Positions 42,837 through 54,537 are shown, counted from the first letter of the stretch. The stretch: 64,000 nucleotides of DNA from Engraulis encrasicolus (GCF_034702125.1 NC_085857.1:49959111-50023110), one strand, 5' to 3'. Notes: generated by a model not told the origin, from the sequence alone. Numbers and translations are program-made.

Positions 42837-43722
42837 GGGAGTTGAGGATTGTTCTTGTGGGGAAGAGTGGATCAGGAAAGAGTGCAACAGGAAACACCAT
42901 CCTGCAAAGAGAGGAAGCCTTCGCTGAGGAAATGAACTTCAATTCGGTCACATCTGCATCACGTCAGGAAAGTGCAATCGTCGATGGAAGAAATGTCACC
43001 ATTGTTGACACACCTGGATTGTTTGATACAAAAAAGACTACAGAAGAGCTGAAAAGGGAGATCGAGAAGTGTGTGAACTTGTCTGTGCCTGGGCCTCATG
43101 TATTCTTGCTGGTGATTCGGGTAGATGTGAGGTTCACTGCGGAGGAGGAAAATGCTGTGAAGTGGATCCAGAATAATTTTGGTGAGAGGGCCGCCCAATT
43201 CACCATGGTGCTGTTCACCCGAGCTGATTCTCTGAAAGGTAACACATTGGAAGCCATATTCAATGACAAGATTCTTCGTCTGATAGGAAATTGTAGTGGT
43301 CAATATCATGCTTTCAATAACAAGGAGAAAGATGACAAAACTCAGGTGATGGAGCTTCTACAGAAGATAGACATCATGGTGAAAGAGAATGAGGGGATGC
43401 ACTACACAAACGCCATGTACCAGGAAGTACAGAGGAAGATGAGAGAAGAGGAAGAGAAAAGAAGGCAGGAGGAGGAGAATCGCAAAGAAGAGCGTTATGA
43501 GAAGATTCGAAAAGAGGAACGAGAAACACGGGACAGAACAGAGAACAGGAAGAAAAACAGGCAAAGCGCGATAAGCGTCGTCGGGTGTGTGGAACTATTG
43601 GGGCAGTTGCCGGGACTGCTCTGGGGTTAGCTTATTCACTGTTTGCAGGACCTGTGGGGTTTGCAGGAGGGCTATTCACAGGAGACAAGCTTGCAGAAGA
43701 GCTTTGTTACTGGGCAGCTTGA
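42837..43722 (+). pseudogene. GIMAP exon D, frameshifted before the C-terminal anchor
   Basis: Opens at TTTCAG in phase 1 with a complete AIG1 domain (GKSGSGKSATGN, DTPGLFD, PGPHVFLLVI, FTRAD at G4) and a charged coiled coil. The frame then stops early at 43628-43630 after about 264 residues. In another frame, from about 43560, the sequence encodes a glycine-rich hydrophobic tail ending in CYWAA with a TGA at 43720-43722, closely matching the end of gene B. A single small indel in the A/G-rich coiled-coil region (about 43500-43560) therefore separates the GTPase from its anchor. The GTPase part looks well preserved, so this could be a young pseudogene, a truncated soluble form, or an assembly error. 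Confidence 0.8.
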
Positions 43723-45528
43723 CTATGACATTGTGCTGATATGGGATATGGCGTCACGGCAGAGTGAAGAACATTCAATTCATATAACCTATGTATATGA
43801 GAGACAAACTGGATTCGTTTGATTTAATGGACAGAAACTATTTTAATATGTGGCTGTTTTATGCAAATAGACCTGCAGCTCATAGGCACATGTGCTTGAA
43901 AAATGCCTTTGACAAATGTGCATGACTACAACAGGCTGTTACCGTGAATGCCTGCAGCCACTTTCACTAACAACATGAAAGAAGGAACCCAATCAACTGA
44001 CATAAGTGATTTACGTTTTACTCTGTATTGCTCTCCATGTTATTTTCTGTGTTTGGTTTTTGTGTAGCCTACCTTTTCAGGCTGCATGTAGCCTACTGTA
44101 TCTTCATGTGGTGCACACCAATGGCAATTAAATTAATGTGATGACGTGGGTGCCATTATATCATAGCATATGATTTTTTGGTAGGCTACACATTTTTTTG
44201 CTTAAAGGAAGTGAAGTGCATGATGGGATGCCTTCTACACAGACTGCCAAACCTCTGTATGTCCTTACCTCCTCGCCGTCACCTACCTAGTCTTACCCTT
44301 TTTCTCCCTATTTTCTCTGTTGTTTAAGCAGTTTATCTTTTGAGTCAGATTTTGCCCAGCAACAGCTGCCCACGAGAGCGAGAACTCAATGTCATCACAG
44401 ACCTCCCATCAAAAACACCCATGAAAGTCAAGTCGTATGCAAATACTCACAAGACGATGAACTCACACCAGTTTGATCTACGGAGAACATCACATGTGAG
44501 CTGTAGGTGGTCAGGTGGGGAGAAGTTGAGGTGGGGTACATTGCAAACATTGTTTTATGGATGTGGGACAATGTGTCTACATAGACATCAGTGAACTCTT
44601 GGCCAGCCAGTTCAAAAGTCCGTCACCATGGAGGTGGTATGCAGATGCAGACCCTTACAACAAGCATCAACAGAGATTAAGTAACGGAAATGCATGGTCC
44701 CTCTGTAAATGCTTGATCCCAGGAGTGTTTAGGACCATGTATCAGGGACTATCACAGTAGACAAGCTGGCAGAAGAGCTATGTCACTGGGCAGCTTGACA
44801 AGTAGATTTCTAGGTAAGACTACTTTAAGCATGAACATATTTAGTCAGGGGTTCCCAACCTTTTCCAACTTGGGGTACGTACCCACTTAACATTTTCATA
44901 AATGTTCGGGACCCACCTCTGACAGAAGAAACAATACAACTCCAATAAACAATCAACAGCAACACACACACACACACAAATATTATTTTGGACTTCAGAA
45001 AATGATTTCAAGAACCAATAGGAATACCTTCAGGGGCACTGTACAATGAATCTCTTCACAGAGTAAATTACAAAAGAATTTAAAACGTCAACAGATGTTT
45101 GTTAGTGAGTAAGGAATACTCTGATAACACAGCAGACACAGTACAGCGGCAGCATTCCGTACTCATTTACACACATTGCTTTGATTAGCTAATTATTTCC
45201 TGAAACTTTAAAAGACTGCTCTAAAATCTTATACATTACCAATTTGGGGATAGACTTCACTGACCAAAGTGATTCAAGACTCAAGATTCAAGATCCAGAT
45301 ACAGTACTGTGAAGACACATAAACAGTTTGAACTGGTATAATGGCCAACCACAGTTTAGACTTTACTTTATTAATCCCAGAGGGGAAATTGAGGGAGTTT
45401 CACCAATACAGCGGAGCCACACTGTATTTTTAATGTTTCATGTTTTTCATGTCTCATGTTTTCTTGCTCAAAGATTACACTGATTTATGTTTATTTTGTT
45501 GTCTTTTTGTTTTAAGGGGTCCTTAAAG
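43723..45528. other. Intergenic with degenerate GIMAP and repeat remnants
   Basis: Contains the GIMAP tail remnant at 44724-44798, a hAT-like left end at 44846 (CAGGGGTTCCCAACC), and an antisense LINE fragment at about 45255-45425 (TCAAGACTCAAGATTCAAGA, CTTTATTAATCCCAGAGGGG). No intact gene. Confidence 0.55.
44724..44798 (+). pseudogene. GIMAP C-terminal remnant
   Basis: Encodes DKLAEELCHWAA and a stop, nearly the same ending as exon D (DKLAEELCYWAA). The preceding 35 bp are a decayed version of exon D's hydrophobic tail. Nothing of the GTPase domain remains. Confidence 0.75.
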
Positions 45529-45837
45529 TGATACTGCCCCATTTTTGGAAATACGCTTATTTTACACCTCCCTTTGAGTTAAATAATACGGTCTTACCGT
45601 TCTCTGGGTATGGCAGTGCAAGTTTTTCCTCCGCGCTAGCAGTTAATATTGAGTCCTATGAGACCAGCTGGCGGCTAACTGGTTTCATAGGACTCAATGT
45701 TAACTGCTAGCTTGGAGGTAAAATATGCACTGCCATACCCAGAGAACGGTTGAAAGTATAGGAGAACGGTAAAACCCTGTTATTTAACTCAAGGCAAGGT
45801 GTAAAATAAGCTTATTTCCAAAAATGAGACAGTATCA
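45529..45837. mobile_element. Fold-back MITE (TGATACTG ends)
   Basis: TGATACTGCCCCATTTTTGG is inverted at the right (CCAAAAATGAGACAGTATCA). The inner halves (CCGTTCTCTGGGTATGGCAG and its inverse) meet around 45675. No clear target duplication. Confidence 0.8.
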
Positions 45838-46033
45838 TCATCCTGTCCGGCACTTTGGTCAGCTATCTCTGTTGTATTTTAAAGTGCTCCATAAATACAT
45901 TTTTACTTGACTTGACTTTGACTTTATCTGACACTAGACATACCGTAAGGTCAAATGTAGGTCACATGACATAACTGTGCTCTGGTTACCCCTGTATTGT
46001 GATTTATTTTGAAAAAAGGTAAGCTGATACATA

Positions 46034-46345
46034 TGATAGATTGATTGTTTACATTTATTGCCATTTCAGCAGCTATGGCTATATCATGGCCGATACAGAT
46101 ATTTAAAAAACATCATATCACATTTACACAATTAACAACCATTATGAATAAAGAGATTAAATACATTTTTTTTTAACATCAATACATTCTAGAAACTTCA
46201 AAAACTTTAAAGGTGGGACCTTATTAAAAATATCAAAAACAGTGGGCCTATCTCTCTTATTTAATATATGGCCCCCGGGTAGGGGGCTTATCAGATATTA
46301 GATCAGATACTACACTTGATCTTAGCCAAAAGGCAGAGAAGCGAT
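46034..46345 (-). mobile_element. U2 snRNA-headed retroposon
   Basis: The minus strand starts exactly at the U2 snRNA 5' end and runs 312 bp to a tail (CAATAAATGTAAACAATCAA). Both sides carry the same 13 bp, AAGCTGATACATA (46021-46033 and 46346-46358), a retroposition target duplication. About 87 bp are U2; the remaining 225 bp are unrelated to U2. Confidence 0.88.
46259..46345 (-). ncRNA. U2 snRNA 5' half (pseudogene portion)
   Basis: Matches the U2 RNA 5' end: ATCGCTTCTC, CCTTTTGGCTAAGATCAAGT, the branch-site recognition element GTAGTA, and the stem-loop IIb region up to ATATATTAAAT. About 9-12 nt are missing after GTAGTATCTG, and the Sm-binding site and 3' stem-loops are absent, so it cannot form a functional snRNP. 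The resemblance is to the conserved vertebrate U2 sequence. Confidence 0.9.
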
Positions 46346-46795
46346 AAGCTGATACATAATTCCATACATTAATTCATGTAACACATTGAATACCAGCGCT
46401 GAATATGTAATTATGTCGTAGAATACTGGCATTCTAAGCCCTTTTTTGAAGCTTTTTTTGCAGAGGCACAGCATATTTTGTGATGGAGTCACTGAAACAT
46501 GTTATATTATGGCTGGTTTGAGAGTGGAGAATTCGTCCTTTTAGTGGGTGAAAGTTAAACCGTGGCGGGTAACTACTAAATTCCACAAGAAGCGGAGATA
46601 ATGAGGTCTTTGTGAACCATGCACTTTTTCAGAATGTCACATGTTTAAACGGGGATAGGTTGGTATTGGAAATTGGCTGGCACAAAAGCTCAGTTTTGTG
46701 TTTTTCCTGACTTGACACACCTCCTGTCTGACTACCTGCGGCCAATCATAGCATGCATATGTGCAGGGTTTGTGGTTTGGTATGACCTGCAAGTT

Positions 46796-47060
46796 ACGGT
46801 AGGGACACATAGGAGGCGAAGCCAGCGAAGCGAAGAGAGGCGAAATCCAACCGTCATCAGGTCGTCGCGGCGAATCAAATGGAATGGAACAGTTATGTTG
46901 TTGATTTGATTGGGCCGCGGCAGGCGAATTCGCTCCTAATTTGCATAACATTAAACTTTCTTTAATAATTTTGCTTCGCTTGACTCCTGTTCGCTTGCCT
47001 TCGCCTCTCTCATAGGAATGAATAGCAAAGTTTGCAAATTCGCGTGCGTGTCCCTACCGT
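46796..47060. mobile_element. MITE with ACGGTAGGGACAC ends
   Basis: ACGGTAGGGACAC at the left is exactly inverted at 47048-47060. The interior is rich in GGCGAAG/CTTCGCC motifs. No coding region. Confidence 0.75.
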
Positions 47061-48781
47061 TACAATGCCTTTGCACGCACGAAAGCGCAGCAGTCTTCAG
47101 TCACACGCAGAAGGAGGAACAAGTCCAGAAAGTAGGCTAATTTAGCCCAACCTTGGTAACAAAATCCAATAACCCAATGTCTGATCCATAACTGGTGATC
47201 CATATGGGATGCAGTGTTTACGTAACTTTATAGCTATTAGGCTAGCATCTGGCTGACACCAAGCTCCAGAAAATTTGTCATTGTCATGGGGGAGGAATCA
47301 TAAACAGAATGAACAATTCAACTTATCCGGTCGGCGATGATCGAGACTTCAAAATCCAATTGGATGCAATCACAGTTCGGGGGTCATTTGTAAGGATCTA
47401 GCAAAGGATCCCGGTAACTGACATGAACTGTTGTCACAAAATCACATATAAACATTACATGTACTGAACGAAATACCGGTGGTGTGTAAAGTTATCTCCT
47501 GAAAATTTAAGGCAGCCTACTCAGCCTGCCAGACACGATTTATAATTATCCTCCTCTGTGTTTATTATGTGATGGACGGTATAAAAAGTGACAGAGTGGA
47601 TGCCGATCATACAAGTAAACAACAAACAACGAAACAACAGTCACGATTCTTGACCGCAACATCATAGTTCACCACCAGAGAGCTATCACAAGGCTAACAG
47701 GTCTGCAAGCTGAGCATCTACAAGATGTCAATGCGGGATTACTTTAGATAGGCCTATACCAGAGATATTAGAATATAGGGGTGTAGTGATACAGTAACTG
47801 CTCTGGCATTGCATTTAAAATTATGTTCAAATCATGACACAAGCTTTTGACTGTATTATTTGGTCATTTTTATTCATCACAGACCTTCCAAAATCACATA
47901 TAGGCCTATTGTGCATTGAAGGGTGTAGATTCAAAATATGACACTTAAACACAAAAGCTTTGGTATACAATGCATGGGCGTGAAAAATGTATTATTACGT
48001 TGTCTGTAAATGTGTTAATAATGGAATATGAGGTAATATGGCTAAAAGAAAGAGCAAACAAATGAACTAACATGCAATGTCAATTTTTAAAGCCTCCCCG
48101 AAACACCGCAAAATGGTAACAATAGTATTATAGGGGTTGGCCAGAGAGTATACACCAGGTTGAAAAGGAATGTTACTTTAATGAAAAAGCTGTCATTGTC
48201 CAGCCACACACTACATAACACACAACCATAAAACACAGGCATATATCATTACCCACTCACCAAGACTGCTTTTCTTCCCCTTTTCCTAAGTTTGAACACT
48301 CTCAGTTCCTTGCACCCCCAAAACCACACCCTGGCCAATGGTGTTTCTGGAGTAGCATTATGTCAGGGTGTTTTTCAGTGGGTTATCTAAGAAGCATATT
48401 CATTGCAGTACATTAGGTGCCAATTACTGTACTTATTCATTCATGGTTATTACAGTAGCTGTGGTTTTAGCACCTGACATCCGGGCCCCCAAAAATGTCA
48501 TTGACCCACCCACATTATTCCAAGTATCCCAAATCCACAAAACATAACGATACGTAATATGATAACATCACACACTTAACGATAGCATACACAACAGAAT
48601 AACTCATAAGAAAATTAAGGACTCATTACTCCTAACTAAAAACACAAAGATGACAAATATTATTACAGGCACATACAAAAGCACTGAGATTGTAAAAAAC
48701 ACCGCTACATACGTTTATAATCAATTGCCATCCCTCACAAGCAAAACTCCTCTCTTACATTTTCTGCACTCTAGTCTTATG
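47061..48781. other. Intergenic, no gene recognised
   Basis: A TATAAAAAG box occurs at about 47580, followed by unremarkable sequence without a supportable exon. The rest shows nothing I can name. Confidence 0.45.
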
Positions 48782-48972
48782 CAGTATTGTAGTCTATGTA
48801 GAAGGCGGGTATACGGGGTATACCCACTTCTAAATTTCAGGGATTTCAGTATACCCACTTAAAATTGATTGATCCATTGTTTTGAATAGCACAAATATAT
48901 ACAGTATACCCACTTCAAAAAAATCTCAAATATACAGTATACCCACCATAAAAAAGTAGACTACACCACTGG
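48782..48972. mobile_element. hAT-like MITE with GTATACCCAC repeats
   Basis: The right end GTAGACTACACCACTG is the inverse of a decayed left end (CAGTATTGTAGTCTATGTAG). The interior repeats GTATACCCAC four times. Confidence 0.55.
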
Positions 48973-48984
48973 ACATATGTCTTT

Positions 48985-49843
48985 TGTCATGAGCACTCTC
49001 TCCCCTGGGTAACAACCTTAATTGCATTCAATTCTCTGCCACTCTGCTCACTCTCTCCCTACTCTGCCTAACGAGCTCCACCTGGCTCCGCCCTGCTCTG
49101 CTCTTGCTACCTGGCCAGCTGCGCTGCATTTCCCACTCACCTTCCTCACCTTTCCCCACTCTGCTCTAATTACTCTGCCAGCTGCACTGCATTTCTCCAC
49201 TAACCTCTCCCAGTATATATAGCCCTGTTTTTCAGCCAAGCCCTGTCAGATCGTCTTCATACCTGGACCAGTAACCTGCCTGTCTGTCTACCCTCTGACT
49301 CCTACCTGTGATTCCGATCCGTTCTTGACTGCCTCCCTGTCCTACTGCCCCGGCTATCCCGACCTGCCTTCTGGATCTCGACTACTCTCCAATCTTCAGC
49401 CCCTCCGGTAACTCGATTCTGCCTTCTGTCTCTCACCACGATTATTGCCCAGCCCTGGTCTGTACTACTGCCTGCCATTCATATTGCTGTTGTGTGTGTG
49501 TTCCCCCAGGTCTCCGACCACCAGACGAGCGAGCCCAGACGCTTCACCACCCTCAGTCCGATACGCCGCTCGATCACTGGGGGACACACACACTAGGCAC
49601 TTTGGACTGGAAACCCCCGGACACTTGGTGACCCCCGGAGCCCAGGTAACCCACAGGACCCTGAAGAACCCCTGAGCCCCAAGCACCCCTGGAACCCCTG
49701 ACACCCCTGGCACTCCTAGCACCCCTGGAACCGGCACCTCCGAAGACCTCTAGATACACTCACTCCTCTTCCCCCCCTGAACCCCTTCAATAAACAACTC
49801 TGAATTTGAACTTGCGCTCTTGGGTCGTCTTCTGTCCCTGACA
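48985..49843 (+). repeat. 5' LTR
   Basis: TATA box TATATATAG at 49214-49222, predicted transcription start near 49245, and poly(A) signal AATAAA at 49789-49794. A CACCCCTGGAAC-type minisatellite occupies 49685-49735. Confidence 0.93.
49245..49254 (+). promoter_or_regulatory. Predicted RNA 5' end that pairs with the PBS
   Basis: GTCAGATCGT lies about 31 bp after the start of the TATA box and is the exact reverse complement of 49846-49855, the arrangement expected for Tf1/sushi self-priming. Confidence 0.65.
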
Positions 49844-49845
49844 GA

Positions 49846-49855
49846 ACGATCTGAC
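49846..49855 (+). promoter_or_regulatory. Primer-binding site, self-priming type
   Basis: ACGATCTGAC starts two bases after the LTR end. It pairs over 10 nt with the predicted 5' end of the element's own RNA. I recognise no tRNA 3' end complement here. Confidence 0.65.
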
Positions 49856-49859
49856 CATC

Positions 49860-50996
49860 ATGGACCCAGCGCACTCCCTGACCACGATGGAGGAAGAGCC
49901 AGAGATGACTGCCCTACAGCGACTGGAACGCACTGAGGGAGACATCAATCGGATGGCTGGCGACATCGCTTCCCTTCTCCAGCTAGTCAACCAGCAGCAA
50001 CAACAGATCCAGCAGCAACAGCAACAGCTTCAGCAGCAGCAGCAACAGTTTCAGCTGCAACAGCAACAGTTCCAACTGCAGCAACAACAGCTAGCCCAAG
50101 CCCTGCAACTACTCTCAAATCCGGCTACTCCACCTGCACCCACCCCTGGTTCTTCTGTTCCTGTACCACCGACACTCCTTCATCCCTCCGCTGCAGGTCC
50201 CAATGCTGCAGGCCCGGCAGTGCTGCCACCAGATCCCCACGCTCCTGAACCAAAGATTGGGAACCCAGAACGTTTTGATGGAAACCAGAAGCAAGTAAGA
50301 CCATTCTTGAGCAGCTGCCGAATCCAGTTCGCACTACAGCCCAGGACTTTCTCAACAGAGGGAGCCAAGGTGGGGTACGTCATCACACATCTCACCGGTC
50401 GAGCTCGGTTGTGGGGAACGGCGGAATTCGACCGGCAAACCCCAGCCTGTGCCTCCTTCAGTGCCTTTGAGGAGGAGATGTTAAAGGTCTTTGACCTTGG
50501 CTCGCCAACAGCCGAAGCGTCACAAGCTCTGCTCACCATCCGTCAGGGCAATAGGACAGTAGCGGACTTCTCCATTGACTTTCGTACCCTGGCCAGTCAA
50601 AGCTCGTTTAACCCAGAGGCACTGGTGCAAGCCTTCCTCCACAGCCTGGCGGACTATATCAAAGACGAGCTTGTTTCCCATGACCCGCCCTCAACGCTTG
50701 ATGCCGCTATTGACCTTGCCGTCCGCATTGACCGCCGTATACAGACCCGGAGGAGGGAGAAGGGCCGTCTCAGTCAACCTGCCATCCGCACTCGGGTCGA
50801 TACCTCCTCTGTCCAGCCCCTGCCTGTCAAGTCCCAAAGCCAACTCAATCAGCCTGAGCCCATGGAGATTGGCCGTGCCTCTCTGACTCCCGAGGAGCGT
50901 CGACGCCGTCTAAGCTCCAACCTTTGCCTCTACTGTGGTGGTGAAAATCACCGTGTCGCCACTTGTCCGGCAAAAGCCGCAGCTCACCAGGTGTAA
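49860..50996 (+). CDS. gag: Gag protein of the chromovirus
   Basis: 378 residues from the ATG at 49860, just after the primer-binding site. The N-terminal part has a helical segment and a glutamine-rich stretch (residues about 40-80) likely to mediate assembly. A Pro-rich linker follows, then the retrotransposon Gag core ([33 protein letters not shown]) that forms the capsid-like shell. Near the end is one CCHC zinc knuckle, [14 protein letters not shown] (C356, C359, H364, C369), for RNA packaging. The frame ends at TAA 50994-50996 and overlaps pol, which is in the -1 frame. The layout matches sushi-ichi-type elements, the group from which mammalian PEG10 and RTL genes derive. The frame is intact. 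Confidence 0.93.
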   Translation: MDPAHSLTTMEEEPEMTALQRLERTEGDINRMAGDIASLLQLVNQQQQQIQQQQQQLQQQQQQFQLQQQQFQLQQQQLAQALQLLSNPATPPAPTPGSSVPVPPTLLHPSAAGPNAAGPAVLPPDPHAPEPKIGNPERFDGNQKQVRPFLSSCRIQFALQPRTFSTEGAKVGYVITHLTGRARLWGTAEFDRQTPACASFSAFEEEMLKVFDLGSPTAEASQALLTIRQGNRTVADFSIDFRTLASQSSFNPEALVQAFLHSLADYIKDELVSHDPPSTLDAAIDLAVRIDRRIQTRRREKGRLSQPAIRTRVDTSSVQPLPVKSQSQLNQPEPMEIGRASLTPEERRRRLSSNLCLYCGGENHRVATCPAKAAAHQV

Positions 50997-53900
50997 GGGA
51001 GATCCGGGTGAGCTCAACAAATCTTCAGTCTCCCTCCATCCGAAAAACCCTGCTTCATCTCCGCCTTCAGCTTTCCGACACCACTCATACGTTGGCTGCC
51101 CTTGTGGATTCCGGAGCTGAAGCAAACATCATGGACCCTGAGCTTGCACGGCAACTGGGCGTGAACCATCATCAACTGACACAACCCATTCCTGCACGAG
51201 CCCTGGATGGGCATCATCTTGGCACTGTCACTCACATCTCCGCCCCTGTGACAATCCTGCTGTCAGGAAACCACCAGGAGTCCATCCAGTTCCACCTCCT
51301 ACACTCACCTGGCCAACCACTCATCCTTGGATACCCGTGGCTCCGTCAGCACAACCCCCACATCGACTGGGAGACCGGAACAGTCCGTGAGTGGGGAAGG
51401 AGTTGTCACCAGACCTGTTTAAGGGGGGCCACCCTGCCCGTTCACCGGGAAATATCTAGCGCTACCCCCGACATATCCAATGTTCCGGCCTGTTACCACA
51501 GCCTGAAAGAGGTGTTCAACAAATCCAAGGCGACATCTCTACCCCCACACAGACCCTATGACTGCGCGATTGATCTCCTGCCTGGCACAGCACCCCCCAA
51601 GGGTCGTCTTTATTCACTGTCTGCCCCGGAAAGAAAGGCCATGGAGGACTACATTAATGACTCTCTTGCCGCCGGGATAATCAGACCGTCATCTTCCCCC
51701 GCAGGAGCGGGATTCTTCTTTGTCGGTAAGAAGGACGGTTCTCTTCGTCCATGCATAGATTACCGGGGTCTGAACGACATCACGGTTAAGAATCGCTACC
51801 CACTGCCCTTACTTTCGTCTGCCTTCGAACTGCTGCAGGGAGCCACCGTATTCTCAAAGCTGGACCTTCGCAATGCCTACCATCTGGTGCGGGTGAGGGA
51901 GGGAGACGAATGGAAGACAGCGTTCAACACACCAACAGGCCACTATGAATATCTCGTCATGCCCTTCGGCCTCACCAATGCCCCAGCAGTTTTTCAAGCC
52001 CTAGTGAATGATATCCTCAGGGACATGCTAAATACGTTCGTATTTGTGTACCTTGACGATATTTTAATATTCTCAAAGACTCTGTCAGAACACCCGCACC
52101 ACGTCCAGTTGGTCCTGCGCCGCCTGCTGGAGAACTCTCTTTTCGTGAAGGCAGAGAAGTGCGAGTTCCATGCCAAAACCGTTTCATTCCTGGGGTATGT
52201 GGTGACCGAGGGCAGCATTCAGATGGATCTCACGAAGGTGTCGGCTGTCACTTCCTGGCCAGTTCCTGAGTCTCGGAAAAAGTTGCAACAGTTCCTGGGC
52301 TTTGCAAACTTTTATAGGAGATTCATCAGAAACTATAGCACTGTGGCTGCACCACTCACGGCGCTAACCAGCACTAAACAACCGTACCAATGGACATCAG
52401 CTGCTGATAAGGCCTTCAATATCCTCAAGACACGTTTCACTTCTGCTCCCATCCTCCAGATGCCAGATGCAGCAAGGCAGTTTGTGGTGGAGGTAGATGC
52501 TTCAGACGTGGGAGTGGGTGCAGTGCTTTCTCAAAGAGCAGCTGAGGATGGCAAGATGCACCCCTGTGCCTTCTACTCCCGTCGGCTAACCCCAGCCGAA
52601 TGCAACTACGACATTGGGAACCGCGAGCTGTTGGCTGTCAAGCTCGCCCTTGAAGAATGGCGGCACTGGTTAGAGGGGTCAAAGGAACCATTCGTAGTGT
52701 GGACAGACCACAAAAACCTGGAGTATATCCAAACAGCCAGGAGGCTGAACTCCCGTCAACAGCGGTGGTCTCTGTTCTTTACCCGCTTCAATTTCACGCT
52801 CTCCTACCGCCCGGGATCTCGCAACATCAAACCTGATGCCCTTTCCCGGATGTTTCAGAAGGACGAGACCACCGCCATGCCAGCCCCCATTCTTCCCAGC
52901 CACTTTGTCGTAGCGGCCCTCACCTGGGAGATCGAGAAGCAGGTCATGGAGGCTCTTCGGGACCAGCCAGGCCCAAGCACCAGCGCCCCCAACCGTCTGT
53001 TTGTTCCAGCAAAGCTCAGGTCACCTGTGATTCAGTGGGGGCACGAATCCCGTCTGGCCTGTCATCCCGGCATCACTCGCACCCTTCATCTGGTCCGCCA
53101 GCGGTTCTGGTGGCGGCGGATGAGACGGGATATCAGAGAATTCATCCGAGCTTGTCCCACTTGTAACCGAAACAAGACCCCCAACCAGCCTCCTGCTGGG
53201 TTGCTGCAACCCCTACTCATACCCAAGAGGCCCTGGTCCCATGTTTCACTGGACTTTGTTACGGGTCTTCCGCCCTCTGACGGACACACAGTTATCCTTA
53301 CCATTGTTGACCGCTTTAGTAAGATGACCCATTTTGTACCTCTTCCTAAACTACCCTCTGCTAAGGAGACAGCCCAGGTGGTCCTGGAACATGTGTTTCG
53401 TATCCATGGCCTACCCCAGGATATAGTGTCAGACCGGGGCCCACAATTTTCAGCAACCTTTTGGAAGGAGTTCTGTCATCTCCTCGGGGCCACCGCCAGC
53501 CTATCATCTGGATTCCACCCGCAGTCAAACGGCCAAACTGAACGCATGAACCAGGAGCTGGAGAAGGCACTGAGGTGCATGGCCTCCCAAAATCCCCGGG
53601 CCTGGGCTCAACACCTGCTCTGGGTGGAATATGCCCATAATTCACTCACCAGCTCCGCCACCGGGCTCTCCCCCTTTCAGTGTGTCTACGGGTATCAACC
53701 CCCACTGTTTGCCAGCCAGGAAGCGGATGCCACCTGTCCGTCTGCTCTTGCGTATGCCCGCCGCTGCCGCCGCACTTGGGCCCAGGCGCGCACTATGCTT
53801 CTGAAGTCTGGAACCAGCTACGTCGTCGGTGCCAACCGACGGAGGACCCCAGCACCTACTTACCGGGTTGGTCAGAAGGTCTGGCTGTCTGCCCGGGATC

Positions 53901-54457
53901 TGCCGCTGCGGGTTGAATCACGAAAACTGGCCCCTCGCTTCATTGGTCCTTTTCCTGTACAGAAAGTCATCAGTCCAACGGCGGTTCGACTTCAGTTGCC
54001 CACTTCCATGCGGGTCCATCCCACCTTCCACGTCTCCAAGGTCAAGCCGGTCCATGAAAGTCCCCTGGTCCCTGCAGCTCCGGGGCCGCCTCCTCCTCGC
54101 CTCATAGATGGCGGTCCTGTCTTCACCGTCCGGCGGCTGCTCCGCTCTAGGCGAAGGGGTAGGGGTCTCCAGTACCTCGTTGACTGGGAGGGTTATGGTC
54201 CGGAGGAGAGGACCTGGATCCCGGCCAGGAGGATAGTGGACCGGACCCTCATCACTGACTTCCACCGACTACATCCTGATCAGCCTGCAATCCGTAGGGG
54301 CCGTCCCAGAGGGGTCCCTAGCCATCCTGCCCGACCAGCTTCCTGTCCTGTGCCTGACCCTGCTCCTGTCTCAGTACCTGTCCTGTCTCCCGACCGTGAC
54401 CCTCCAGCTCCTTCTGAGGATGAGGATGTTCACTCTGACCGCTCGGAGGAGTTCTGA
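50963..54457 (+). CDS. pol: Pol polyprotein of the chromovirus
   Basis: 1164 codons in the -1 frame relative to gag; the frame is open from 50945, so a frameshift must occur between 50945 and 50993. Domain order: aspartic protease (DSGAEAN near residue 49), reverse transcriptase ([10 protein letters not shown] near 362), RNase H ([14 protein letters not shown] near 508, [20 protein letters not shown]), integrase zinc domain (HESRLACH to CPTCNRN, about 693-735), integrase catalytic core with D, D and E near 762, 823 and 858, and a chromodomain at about 1050-1100 ([17 protein letters not shown]). The chromodomain places it in the vertebrate chromoviruses. All catalytic residues I can place are present and there is no internal stop, so the element may still be competent. 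Stop TGA at 54455-54457. Confidence 0.94.
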   Translation: MSGKSRSSPGVREIRVSSTNLQSPSIRKTLLHLRLQLSDTTHTLAALVDSGAEANIMDPELARQLGVNHHQLTQPIPARALDGHHLGTVTHISAPVTILLSGNHQESIQFHLLHSPGQPLILGYPWLRQHNPHIDWETGTVREWGRSCHQTCLRGATLPVHREISSATPDISNVPACYHSLKEVFNKSKATSLPPHRPYDCAIDLLPGTAPPKGRLYSLSAPERKAMEDYINDSLAAGIIRPSSSPAGAGFFFVGKKDGSLRPCIDYRGLNDITVKNRYPLPLLSSAFELLQGATVFSKLDLRNAYHLVRVREGDEWKTAFNTPTGHYEYLVMPFGLTNAPAVFQALVNDILRDMLNTFVFVYLDDILIFSKTLSEHPHHVQLVLRRLLENSLFVKAEKCEFHAKTVSFLGYVVTEGSIQMDLTKVSAVTSWPVPESRKKLQQFLGFANFYRRFIRNYSTVAAPLTALTSTKQPYQWTSAADKAFNILKTRFTSAPILQMPDAARQFVVEVDASDVGVGAVLSQRAAEDGKMHPCAFYSRRLTPAECNYDIGNRELLAVKLALEEWRHWLEGSKEPFVVWTDHKNLEYIQTARRLNSRQQRWSLFFTRFNFTLSYRPGSRNIKPDALSRMFQKDETTAMPAPILPSHFVVAALTWEIEKQVMEALRDQPGPSTSAPNRLFVPAKLRSPVIQWGHESRLACHPGITRTLHLVRQRFWWRRMRRDIREFIRACPTCNRNKTPNQPPAGLLQPLLIPKRPWSHVSLDFVTGLPPSDGHTVILTIVDRFSKMTHFVPLPKLPSAKETAQVVLEHVFRIHGLPQDIVSDRGPQFSATFWKEFCHLLGATASLSSGFHPQSNGQTERMNQELEKALRCMASQNPRAWAQHLLWVEYAHNSLTSSATGLSPFQCVYGYQPPLFASQEADATCPSALAYARRCRRTWAQARTMLLKSGTSYVVGANRRRTPAPTYRVGQKVWLSARDLPLRVESRKLAPRFIGPFPVQKVISPTAVRLQLPTSMRVHPTFHVSKVKPVHESPLVPAAPGPPPPRLIDGGPVFTVRRLLRSRRRGRGLQYLVDWEGYGPEERTWIPARRIVDRTLITDFHRLHPDQPAIRRGRPRGVPSHPARPASCPVPDPAPVSVPVLSPDRDPPAPSEDEDVHSDRSEEF

Positions 54458-54520
54458 CCCGCCGCCTGCTCCCCTCCACCCTCCCGGCATGGTGTTGTTC
54501 TTGGGACTTCTGGGGCCGTC

Positions 54521-54535
54521 CCTTAGGGGGGGGGT
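54521..54535 (+). promoter_or_regulatory. Polypurine tract
   Basis: A run of nine G following TTA, ending just before TCC and the 3' LTR; the usual plus-strand primer position. Confidence 0.75.
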
Positions 54536-54537
54536 CC

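Noticed and set aside
46259..46345. Functional U2 snRNA gene
   Set aside because: The Sm site and 3' stem-loops are missing, an internal deletion is present, and target duplications show it is a retroposed copy.
47575..47760. Possible promoter and first exon around TATAAAAAG
   Set aside because: No donor site, frame or conserved partner could be tied to it.
49022..49737. Small frames inside the LTRs, repeated identically at 54575-55290
   Set aside because: Duplicated because the LTRs are identical; no motif and low complexity; they lie in the untranslated R/U5 region.
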